A DNA stretch of 64,000 bases, from NCBI RefSeq assembly GCF_003814745.1, contig NZ_RKRD01000001.1, forward strand, positions 1,550,001 to 1,614,000, read 5' to 3'. The notes under the pieces were generated by a model. That model saw only the letters and a program-made list of their open reading frames with translations. It had not been told where the DNA came from and ran no database searches. Positions 16,524-24,075 of this stretch are shown here, one piece after another. The DNA comes from Hydrogenoanaerobacterium saccharovorans. GTDB taxonomy: Bacteria; Bacillota; Clostridia; Oscillospirales; Ruminococcaceae. The position numbers were made by a program, and so were the translations under genes. How positions within the stretch are numbered: the first letter of the stretch is position 1; every line of letters begins with the position of its first letter.

Positions 16524-17127
16524 GGTACTGGGCGTCAGTCCAAATGCATCTGATGATGAAATAAAGACAGCATATCGTGAGATGGCTCGAAAATATCATC
16601 CCGATAATTATGCCAATAATCCCCTATCTGATCTTGCATCCGAGAAAATGAAGGAGATTAATGAAGCATATGATGCTATCACTGCGCAACGTAAAGGTGC
16701 AAACCAGTATCAAGGCGGCTATAACAGTGGGACGTATGCTTCAAGCGGCTCGCAATTCGCCGATATTCGCAGAATGATTCAAAACGGACGTATAGAAGAT
16801 GCCGCAGAGGTGCTGGATGGTGTACCCAACAGTAACCGTGACGCTGAATGGTATTTTTTAAAAGGAAGTGTACTGTACACTCGCGGCTGGCTTGATCAAG
16901 CTTACCGCCATATGTCGCAAGCTGTTAATATGGCACCAAGCAACCCAGAATATCGTGCAGCACTTAACCAAATGATGTGGCAGCGCAATAACGGAACCAA
17001 CCAAAGCGGTTCTTACCGTACCGCGCCAACTGCGGCAGGCTGCAGCGGATGTGACATGTGCACCTCATTGATTTGTGCCGATTGCTGTTGTGAATGCATG
17101 GGCGGAGACTTAATTAGGTGCTGCTAA
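16507..17127 (+). CDS. J-domain (DnaJ-like) protein with TPR-like middle and Cys-rich tail
   Basis: A 206-residue protein starting at ATG 16507 behind AAAGGAG. Residues 3-65 are a J domain with the His-Pro-Asp triad at 31-33 (KYHPDNY), which stimulates Hsp70 ATPase activity. A Gly/Tyr/Ser-rich linker follows, then a TPR-like helical pair at about 85-155 (IEDAAEVLDGVP, DAEWYFLKGSVLYTRGWLDQA). The last 30 residues carry ten Cys (CSGCDMC, CADCCCEC, CC), which could bind metal or be a lipidation or redox site. It is not a canonical DnaJ: the G/F, zinc-finger and C-terminal client domains are absent. It is coupled to the DUF5685 gene. Confidence 0.85.
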   Translation: MTDPYKVLGVSPNASDDEIKTAYREMARKYHPDNYANNPLSDLASEKMKEINEAYDAITAQRKGANQYQGGYNSGTYASSGSQFADIRRMIQNGRIEDAAEVLDGVPNSNRDAEWYFLKGSVLYTRGWLDQAYRHMSQAVNMAPSNPEYRAALNQMMWQRNNGTNQSGSYRTAPTAAGCSGCDMCTSLICADCCCECMGGDLIRCC

Positions 17128-17160
17128 CAACCCACCGAACAACAAAGGAGCATCACGACA

Positions 17161-17703
17161 ATGTTGAAAAAATCTAGCCAAGTAGCACTTGGCGGAATGA
17201 TAGCAGCACTATGTGTTTTATTAATGCTTATGACCGGTATTTTGCCATTTTTAAGCTACGCTGTACCGGCAATGGCGGGTTTTTTAATGGTTGTTATGGT
17301 AATTGAATGCGGCACAAAGTGGGCGGTTTTGGTGTACATCGCTGTTTCTATTTTATCTCTATTGATTGCACCTGACAAAACCGCGGCATTTATTTTTGTT
17401 TTTTTTCTTGGATTCTACCCTATTTTGAAAGGTACTTTGGAAAAGCTGAAATCTCGAGTGCTGGAATGGGTAATTAAAATGGCGCTCTTTAATATTTGTA
17501 TTGTGGCTGCCTATCTGCTTATGATTTACGTATTGAAAATGCCTGAAGTAATGACTGAGATGGGCGATTTTGGAAAATACACCGGTGTTATCACCCTAGC
17601 ATTGGGCAATTTTGTATTTGTGGTTTTCGATATCGCTTTAACTCGTATTATTTCTGCTTATATTTTATGGTTTCGTCCAAAATTTTTACGTCGTTTCGGC
17701 TAA
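17161..17703 (+). CDS. Polytopic membrane protein of unknown function
   Basis: A 180-residue hydrophobic protein with about five or six helices, starting behind AAAGGAG. The N-terminus (KKSSQVALGGMIAALCVLLMLM) and helix layout resemble ECF-transporter S components or DUF2232-like membrane proteins, but no substrate motif is evident. It lies 33 bp after the J-domain gene on the same strand and probably belongs to its operon. A weak hairpin (17709-17729, AGCCCTC / GAGGGCT) follows the stop. Confidence 0.65.
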   Translation: MLKKSSQVALGGMIAALCVLLMLMTGILPFLSYAVPAMAGFLMVVMVIECGTKWAVLVYIAVSILSLLIAPDKTAAFIFVFFLGFYPILKGTLEKLKSRVLEWVIKMALFNICIVAAYLLMIYVLKMPEVMTEMGDFGKYTGVITLALGNFVFVVFDIALTRIISAYILWFRPKFLRRFG

Positions 17704-17753
17704 CTTTAAGCCCTCTTTACCGGAGGGCTGAATTTTTGTAAGGATGTGATGAA

Positions 17754-18074
17754 ATGATAGAAAAAATGATGCAGAATATTGAGTTTTTGATAATAACAAT
17801 GGCATTATTGGCAATTATTCTTTTGATACTTTGGTTGGTGGGTCGTAAAAAAAATAAAGAATTTAAGGAAAACAAAGATGAGATCCTTGCGAAGCACCAA
17901 CTTAGTGCTCGTGATATTGTTCTGCTTGCCGACGGTAAGCGTGTTACTATTACAGACGTAATCGACGATGGTGCTGAATTTACCGCCGAAACACTGGTGG
18001 CATTTGGGAGAAGACCCGATAAAGTAATTTTTAAAAAAGATGATGTTGTAAAAATTGAATATTATGGTTCATAA
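17754..18074 (+). CDS. Small membrane-anchored protein of unknown function
   Basis: A 106-residue protein with one N-terminal helix (about residues 10-30, EFLIITMALLAIILLILWLVG). A Lys/Glu-rich linker then leads to a compact soluble domain with strand-like VVKIEYYG at the end. The start follows AAGGATGTG. I do not recognise the family. It is the last gene of the plus-strand cluster and ends at a bidirectional terminator. Confidence 0.6.
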   Translation: MIEKMMQNIEFLIITMALLAIILLILWLVGRKKNKEFKENKDEILAKHQLSARDIVLLADGKRVTITDVIDDGAEFTAETLVAFGRRPDKVIFKKDDVVKIEYYGS

Positions 18075-18077
18075 AAA

Positions 18078-18116
18078 ACGAAAGCTCCGAATTACCTCGG
18101 AGCTTTCGTTTTTTAT
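18078..18116. terminator. Bidirectional terminator
   Basis: AAAAACGAAAGCTCCGA / TCGGAGCTTTCGTTTTT repeat between convergent genes, T-runs on both strands. Confidence 0.9.
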
Positions 18117-18131
18117 ACAGTTTTTGCTCTA

Positions 18132-19298
18132 TTAATATTTTAATCTTGCAAAGTTTGTATCGGATGTAAAATTCATAAAATTATAAATGAGCAAGATGTC
18201 ATCAAATGTATTCGTTTGCATAAATTCACTCATCTTAAACGGAATAGCGCGAAGGTCAACCACAACCACTTCATCATAATTGTAAGTAAGAAACGGAACA
18301 AAAGAGTTGCCGTAAGAATCTTTAATAACCAAAATACGGCTGGTTTTGCCATCAACATGGTTTAAGTTACTCTTACTTTTAACAACCGTAACGCCGTTAT
18401 TACCGTATAAAAAAGCTGCATATTTATCTCGTTTAGCAAACTGGGCAGTATTGTACAACCCATTTATAGGTACTTCTTTTTTATCTGCATCTAAAACAGT
18501 ATTTTTTCCGTCAATCGTGATGCTGTCAATCGGTATATCAAAGTAAGTGATCGTATCAGATAATGCATTAAACAGTTTTGTTTTAGAATAATAAGTGCCG
18601 TAAAAACCAGGTACCTCTATTGCTTTTAAACTGTTGTAATCTATGGGAGACAACCCTTTTGATTTTACAAAATCGGAATAAGAAAGATAAGCTCCATAGG
18701 TCGTCCAGTGATGATCTGTCATATAATAAATATAATTGTTTTTATGGGCAAATAAAGATTCTTTGAAAGACAAAGTGGAGACATTTGGCGCTTGTATCTG
18801 ATTGTATATCGAATCTATCTGTTCAAATTGATTAATTAAGTTTAAGCCATAGGGCAATTTATCCTCTAAAATCATATAAGAATTAGGTATGATAGCAAAA
18901 GTAACGGGTGTTCCGCTATATAGAGAGAAAAATTCGTTTATAGAGGCAACATTTTTGTCGATGCGTTGCTGGTCAACTTGGTCAAACTTCTCAAACATAT
19001 AGTGGTTTTTACCGTAAACAATCGAATTATTTTCTTGTTTGCCAATAAAATACTCTGCTTTCGATTTAAGATTAATCCAATGATCGCGTAAAACAAATTG
19101 ATCGTTAATATAAGTTTCGTAGGTAGTGGTATATTTGCCGTTCATCAGCGTTTTTACACTAAAATCGGGACGAAGCTGCAAATAGCGATTTTCGGTTTCT
19201 GAAAATTCGCGGCGGCTGATAAACATATCCATAATAAAAAACACAAGAATAAACAGAGTAAAAAGCAGTACCAACGGATATTGTAATATTTTTTTCAT
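18132..19298 (-). CDS. DHHW-family (AlgX/AlgJ-like) protein paired with MBOAT acyltransferase
   Basis: A 388-residue protein with an N-terminal signal/anchor helix (MKKILQYPLVLLFTLFILVF) and an extracellular SGNH-like domain. The signature MTDHHWTTYGAY (about residue 195) holds the Asp-His dyad, and the partner serine lies near VIKDSYGNSFVPFL (about residue 335). Relatives of AlgJ/AlgX work with an MBOAT protein to O-acetylate exported polysaccharides. The start at 19298 is set by GGGGGAG; it begins 16 bp after the MBOAT stop, so the two form one transcript. The target polymer is unknown. Confidence 0.88.
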   Translation of the reverse strand: MKKILQYPLVLLFTLFILVFFIMDMFISRREFSETENRYLQLRPDFSVKTLMNGKYTTTYETYINDQFVLRDHWINLKSKAEYFIGKQENNSIVYGKNHYMFEKFDQVDQQRIDKNVASINEFFSLYSGTPVTFAIIPNSYMILEDKLPYGLNLINQFEQIDSIYNQIQAPNVSTLSFKESLFAHKNNYIYYMTDHHWTTYGAYLSYSDFVKSKGLSPIDYNSLKAIEVPGFYGTYYSKTKLFNALSDTITYFDIPIDSITIDGKNTVLDADKKEVPINGLYNTAQFAKRDKYAAFLYGNNGVTVVKSKSNLNHVDGKTSRILVIKDSYGNSFVPFLTYNYDEVVVVDLRAIPFKMSEFMQTNTFDDILLIYNFMNFTSDTNFARLKY

Positions 19299-19314
19299 AC
19301 GTCTCCCCCTTTCT

Positions 19315-20691
19315 CTAAAATCTAAAGTACAGAAACGGATTGTAGGTTGCATCTACAAGGTATGCTACCGAAGTAATCAAAATCAATGCAAGCAGTGCAA
19401 TATTAGCCCACTCCAATTCTTCCACTTTATTATAGAATTTTTCCACCAGTGGCATTGACAATAGAATGGCTGCAAAAATTGTGACAAAATAACTGCGCAG
19501 ATAATAAATCCAATCAATACCGCCATCAAATGAAAACAACTTTTGCAGAAAAATACTAAGTTGAGAAAGATCGGTTATAGCAAATAGTGCCCAGCTTAAC
19601 AGCAAGAGAAAGATTACATAAATATGCGGCCAGACTTTACCGCGCTCAAGATATTTGAGCAACCAAGCCTTTTCTAAAATAAGCAGCACGGCAAACAGTA
19701 TACCCCATAATAAAAAGTTCCAGTTCGCACCATGCCAAAAACCGGTTGCTGCCCAAACAATAAACAAGTTTAAGTACATTCTGATTTTACCTTTGCGATT
19801 ACCTCCAAGAGGTATATAAAGGTATTCTCGAAACCAGGAGCCAAGTGTCATATGCCAACGACGCCAAAATTCTGTCATACTGCGTGAGATATATGGAAAA
19901 TTAAAGTTTTGGGGGAAATCAAAGCCAAGCATTTTTCCCAAGCCTATCGCCATTAAAGAATAACCGCTGAAATCAAAATAAATCTGCAATGAAAAAGCAA
20001 GAATACCAAGCCATGCAAGCGGTGTAGAAATATTTGCAAAGCCCAGCCGCTGCACCTCATCCCATAGCGAACCAATGTTGTTTGCAATAAGCACTTTTTT
20101 ACCGAGGCCAAAAATAAACCATTTGATTCCTTCTTGAATCTGATCAAGGTTGACTTTCCGTGTTTTCAGCTCACGATTAATATCGGTATATTTTACAATA
20201 GGGCCTGCAATTAGTTGAGGAAATAAGCAAACAAACGCACCAAAATCTATAATATTATTTTCCGCCTTAACATCACCACGGTAAACATCAATGGTGTAGC
20301 TAAGTGTTTGAAAAGTATAAAAACTAATGCCAAGCGGTAAGGTTAGCTTTAAAAGCTGTATTGAAAGACCCGTAGCTGCATTAAAATTTTCGATAAAAAA
20401 ATTGGTGTATTTAAAAAACATCAGCATACCGATATTAAATACAATAGAGAACATTAAGAATAACTTACATACCCATTTTTTATCACGATTATGTTCAATG
20501 CCTTTTGATGCAAAATAATCGCATAAAATGGAGGCAATCATGATTGGGAAATATTTAGGTTCACCCCAAGAATAAAACGCAAGGCTGAGTAATAAAATAA
20601 CTAAATTCTTTAATTTTTGAGGCGTTATATAATAAAGCAAAAACGCAATAGGCATAAACCGAAATAAAAACAAAATACTGCTAAAAACCAT
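19315..20691 (-). CDS. MBOAT-family O-acyltransferase (AlgI/DltB/PatA-like)
   Basis: A 458-residue, roughly ten-helix membrane acyltransferase. The catalytic His is in AATGFWHGANWNFLLWG near residue 315. The conserved QIYFDFSGYSLMAIGLGKMLGF and EFWRRWHMTLGSWFREYLYIPLGG blocks (about 235-290) are present. It passes acyl groups, usually acetyl, across the membrane to the partner DHHW protein. AlgI-type residues and the partner argue against DltB. It is likely involved in exopolysaccharide or wall-polymer acetylation. Confidence 0.92.
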   Translation of the reverse strand: MVFSSILFLFRFMPIAFLLYYITPQKLKNLVILLLSLAFYSWGEPKYFPIMIASILCDYFASKGIEHNRDKKWVCKLFLMFSIVFNIGMLMFFKYTNFFIENFNAATGLSIQLLKLTLPLGISFYTFQTLSYTIDVYRGDVKAENNIIDFGAFVCLFPQLIAGPIVKYTDINRELKTRKVNLDQIQEGIKWFIFGLGKKVLIANNIGSLWDEVQRLGFANISTPLAWLGILAFSLQIYFDFSGYSLMAIGLGKMLGFDFPQNFNFPYISRSMTEFWRRWHMTLGSWFREYLYIPLGGNRKGKIRMYLNLFIVWAATGFWHGANWNFLLWGILFAVLLILEKAWLLKYLERGKVWPHIYVIFLLLLSWALFAITDLSQLSIFLQKLFSFDGGIDWIYYLRSYFVTIFAAILLSMPLVEKFYNKVEELEWANIALLALILITSVAYLVDATYNPFLYFRF

Positions 20692-20725
20692 ACCTTATTC
20701 CCCTGTCATAATATCTTGGTTACAT

Positions 20726-20764
20726 AAAAAGACTATTCGCTTGCAACTGCACGGCGAATAGTCT
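20726..20764 (-). terminator. Terminator downstream of the DUF4358 lipoprotein gene
   Basis: GACTATTCGC / GCGAATAGTC stem (20731-20740 and 20754-20763) followed on the minus strand by TTTTT. Confidence 0.75.
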
Positions 20765-20836
20765 CGTCCGAAGTGTTTTATATACCCTTATTACTTTAGC
20801 AAATGTTTAATAAAAAAGCAAGTCTGCTAACGTGAA

Positions 20837-21349
20837 TTATTCGTTAAAAAAGCTGTTGATTATTTCTTCCGTGCGCGCTACATCTTTTTCCGGTCCCTTT
20901 TCTGGATTACCAAGCATAATAAGAAATACATAATCACCTTTTACAATCACTTTACCCGCTTTAGCAACCTGCAGGGGGCCAGGCAAATACTGCTCAAAAG
21001 TTTTTTGCACCTGTGCACGTCGGTTTTCAAGGGCTTGTTTTACCTCTTCTGCTTTGCCCTCTTTTGCTTTGATTGCAATAAAGTTATCTGCAGAAGTCAT
21101 TGACATAGCAAAATCGCCTGCATATTCTTCAACTATGGAAGGGTCAATATTGAGCAAATCTTTCAAAGTATTTGCATCGAGTTTCGATGGCATCTGAACA
21201 TAAAAATCGCCGAATTCCTCTGCAACTTTATCAACAATATTTTGCAAGGTTGTGTCTTTTTTTATAACGTTCTCATTTTTTTTGCTGCAGCCTGATGATA
21301 CAACCAAAAGCATCGCCAATGCCGTAAACAACGCTAAGATTCTTTTCAT
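20837..21349 (-). CDS. DUF4358 family lipoprotein
   Basis: A 170-residue lipoprotein. The signal peptide ends in a lipobox (VVSSGCSKK, Cys at about residue 21), then a DUF4358-like domain with VEEYAGDFAMSM, KAKEGKAEEVKQALENR and QKTFEQYLPGPLQVAKAG. The start at 21349 follows TAGGAGA; an ATG eleven codons upstream lacks a site. DUF4358 genes are frequently neighbours of MBOAT/DHHW pairs, as here, but a terminator separates them. A second member of the family lies at 44258-44845 in this window. Molecular role unknown. Confidence 0.85.
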   Translation of the reverse strand: MKRILALFTALAMLLVVSSGCSKKNENVIKKDTTLQNIVDKVAEEFGDFYVQMPSKLDANTLKDLLNIDPSIVEEYAGDFAMSMTSADNFIAIKAKEGKAEEVKQALENRRAQVQKTFEQYLPGPLQVAKAGKVIVKGDYVFLIMLGNPEKGPEKDVARTEEIINSFFNE

Positions 21350-21472
21350 ATGAATTTCTCCTATCTTATATATGTTGTACATTTTTATAGTTCGTAATGA
21401 TATTATTTCCAGTATAGGAAGAAATCATACAAAAAAAAGCAGGGAGTTTATACTTCCTGCTTAAATAAGACA

Positions 21473-22222
21473 TTATTGAATAAAATTACTCAGAAAATCT
21501 TTTGTGCGCTGATTTTGAGGGTTCGTAAAAATTTCTTCAGGCGTACCTTCCTCTAAGATTAGTCCATCATCCATAAATAACACTCGCGTCGCTACATCTC
21601 GTGCAAAAGACATTTCATGTGTTACTACAATCATTGTCATTTTTTCTTTTGCCAATTGCTTGATAACACTTAGTACTTCACCTGTAAGCTCAGGGTCAAG
21701 CGCAGATGTAGGTTCATCGAACAGCATAATTTCGGGGTTGAGCATCATCGCACGTGCTATAGCTACGCGCTGCTGCTGCCCACCGGAAAGTTTTGAAGGC
21801 AACACATTTGCTTTTTCGAGCATGCCTACTTTTCTAAGCATAGAATCGCAAATTGCATTGATTTGGGATATACCTGTCTGCTTATTATTTAGGCTATATG
21901 GCATTTCGAGATTTTTACGAACAGTAAGATGCGGAAATAGATTAAAGCTTTGAAAAACCATTCCCATTTTCGATGTGATTTCTTTTACTTTTTCTCTGGG
22001 AGAATATTTTCCATCTTCTATAAGATGTTCACCATCAACCGAAACGCTCCCGCCACCGATGTGCTCCAAATCAATCAAGCAACGCAGCATTGTACTTTTG
22101 CCCGAACCCGACGAGCCAATTACTGCAATAACATCTCCCTTTTCCACATCAAAGCTGATGTCCTTTAGCACTTTAAGTTTACCATATGATTTTTTGAGAT
22201 TTCGGACAGAAATAAAAGACAT
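21473..22222 (-). CDS. Polar amino-acid ABC transporter, ATP-binding protein
   Basis: A 249-residue ATPase of the GlnQ/HisP class. Walker A is GSSGSGKST (36-44), the Q-loop is GMVFQSFNLFPH, the signature is LSGGQQQRVAIARAM (about 145) and Walker B is IMLFDEPTSALDPE. These are typical of importers of glutamine, arginine, cystine and similar amino acids. It overlaps nothing and begins 4 bases from the permease stop. Gene order binding protein - permease - ATPase on the minus strand gives a complete importer. Confidence 0.94.
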   Translation of the reverse strand: MSFISVRNLKKSYGKLKVLKDISFDVEKGDVIAVIGSSGSGKSTMLRCLIDLEHIGGGSVSVDGEHLIEDGKYSPREKVKEITSKMGMVFQSFNLFPHLTVRKNLEMPYSLNNKQTGISQINAICDSMLRKVGMLEKANVLPSKLSGGQQQRVAIARAMMLNPEIMLFDEPTSALDPELTGEVLSVIKQLAKEKMTMIVVTHEMSFARDVATRVLFMDDGLILEEGTPEEIFTNPQNQRTKDFLSNFIQ

Positions 22223-22225
22223 CGG

Positions 22226-22879
22226 CTAGTCCTCCTTTTCAAAATTATACTTTGCCTCTATCTTTTTAAAGGCATAAGTGAGAATCGAGTTGAGGCACAG
22301 AAATATTGCACCTGCAATGGCATAATATACAACATCATTTTCGCGGCTGACTGCTGTTTTTGCGTAGTGAATAATTTCGGTTACACCGATGGTAAACACC
22401 AAGGCGGTGTCTTTAATTAGGGTAACTGCCTCATTGCCAATGGAAGGCAATGCCACACGTATCATTTGAGGGCAAACAACATACAGTAAAGTTTGGGCTT
22501 TCGATAAGCCCAGCACCTTTGCAGCCTCGTACTGCCCCTTATTTACTGCCAATAAACCGCCACGAAATATCTCGGCAAAATAAGCGGCATAGTTGATGAC
22601 AAAGGTAACGCAGGATGCGGTAAATCTGCTCATAGCCAACGCACTGCCAATACCGGGTATAAACGGCAAACCAAAATAGACAAACATCAACTGAAGCAAC
22701 AGAGGTGTGCCACGAATAATATAAATGATTGCGTTCATCACCCAACGCACCGGAGGTACTTTAGAGCGCGCTAATAGTGTGAATAAAAAACCAAGAGGCA
22801 ATGATGCTGCTATGGTGATACCAAACAGCATCAGCGTTGTTTGAGCGCCCTTAAGCAGGGTTAAAATTACCGTCATCAT
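22226..22879 (-). CDS. Polar amino-acid ABC transporter, permease
   Basis: A 217-residue HisM/GlnP-type permease with five or six helices and the conserved cytoplasmic EAA loop GQYEAAKVLGLSKAQTLLYVVCPQMIR. The N-terminal block IIYIIRGTPLLLQLMFVYFGLP is also family-typical. The start at 22879 follows AAGGAG at a rather long spacing (12 bases); a longer reading frame from 22948 has no site and would add an unlikely N-terminus. Partner of the adjacent ATPase and binding protein. Confidence 0.92.
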   Translation of the reverse strand: MMTVILTLLKGAQTTLMLFGITIAASLPLGFLFTLLARSKVPPVRWVMNAIIYIIRGTPLLLQLMFVYFGLPFIPGIGSALAMSRFTASCVTFVINYAAYFAEIFRGGLLAVNKGQYEAAKVLGLSKAQTLLYVVCPQMIRVALPSIGNEAVTLIKDTALVFTIGVTEIIHYAKTAVSRENDVVYYAIAGAIFLCLNSILTYAFKKIEAKYNFEKED

Positions 22880-22991
22880 ATATAACCGTTTCTCCTTGAC
22901 TATGTATTCAAAAAAAACTATATAAAACAGACTAACCGGATTCATCATCCGGTTTTTGTCTGCATATTGTAAATAAAAATGCTAGGCTAAA

Positions 22992-23846
22992 TTAAGGTTT
23001 TACGACAATCACCTGGTTGTTTGCAAGATATGGCTTGGTAATAAGCATAGACTCTTGTCTTTCAGGTGTGATGGTAAGAGCATTCCAGATACAATCGATA
23101 TTACCTGTTTCCAGCTCAAGCTCTTTGGATGCCCAATCTATAGGCTGCAAGACAACTTCATAACCCATAACGCTGCCCACTTTTTTAGCAAGGTCAATAT
23201 CAAAACCGACTATCTCGTTATTTTCATCTCGAAAACCCATAGGCGGAAAACTATCATCCAACCCTACAATAAGCTTTTTACCGGTTGTATCGGGCACAAT
23301 AGCCTGCGCAGGGGCATTAAAGTTATTTTTAAAGATATCTTTGCCAAACCACTCTGTTGAAATCTTAGCCGCAGTACCGTCTGCTTGCATTGTTCCCAAA
23401 GCTGCAACCATTTTATCGTATAGCTCAGTATTCCCTTTTTTAAAAGCAATGCCGTATTCTTCTGCCGCAATCGAATCATCAAGCACTTTAAAGCTGGAAG
23501 AATCTTTTGTAGCATAATAGTTTGCAACGACTTCATCAAGAATCACTGCATCTACCCTACCCGCTTTTAAATCGTTGAGTGCCGCGATATTATCAGGGAA
23601 TTTGATAACTTCTTTTACTTTTGATGATATTTCATCGCCAGCAAGTGCTTCTTCAGCCGAAGAATCTGCCTGCAATGCAACAATTTTTCCTTCAAGGTCG
23701 GATTTAGATGAAATACCTGTTGAAGGCTGCTGCGATGATGATTCCACACTTTTATCGGACGATTGGGCAACCGGTTTAGAACCGCAGCCCGCAAATACAC
23801 TTGCTGCCATTATTATTGCCATAAGACAAACAGAAAACTTTTTCAT
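22992..23846 (-). CDS. Polar amino-acid ABC transporter, substrate-binding lipoprotein
   Basis: A 284-residue lipoprotein. The signal peptide ends ASVFAGCGSK (lipobox Cys at about residue 21), then a Ser/Gln-rich linker and a family 3 solute-binding domain. The segment order is permuted compared with a standard protein. The first half resembles lobe II (AVILDEVVANYYATKD, STEWFGKDIF), while LIVGLDDSFPPMGFRDENNEIVGFDIDLAKKVG, normally near the N-terminus, begins near residue 200. The end NIDCIWNALTITPERQ...ITKPYLANNQVIVVKP would normally sit in the middle. So the reading frame looks like a lobe-swapped or truncated-duplicate protein. Confidence 0.85.
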   Translation of the reverse strand: MKKFSVCLMAIIMAASVFAGCGSKPVAQSSDKSVESSSQQPSTGISSKSDLEGKIVALQADSSAEEALAGDEISSKVKEVIKFPDNIAALNDLKAGRVDAVILDEVVANYYATKDSSSFKVLDDSIAAEEYGIAFKKGNTELYDKMVAALGTMQADGTAAKISTEWFGKDIFKNNFNAPAQAIVPDTTGKKLIVGLDDSFPPMGFRDENNEIVGFDIDLAKKVGSVMGYEVVLQPIDWASKELELETGNIDCIWNALTITPERQESMLITKPYLANNQVIVVKP

Positions 23847-24020
23847 TATGTTAATCCCCTTATTGTAAACTAAACACATTATTTATGTTAGATACATTCT
23901 ATCACTTTAGTGTGCTAATATGCTAATGTGATATCAGGTTAATGTTTGAGATTAACAACTGTTTTCTTCATTTTTTGCATTTTTTCTCGCTCTGGCATAG
24001 AATTTCGAAAAAATTATAAG

Positions 24021-24052
24021 AAAAAAGGGTATGTACAAACATACATACCCTT
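24021..24052 (-). terminator. Terminator of the ispH/S1 operon
   Basis: AAGGGTATGTA / TACATACCCTT hairpin followed on the minus strand by TTTTTT. Confidence 0.85.
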
Positions 24053-24075
24053 AAAACTATACAAATTTAAAACAA

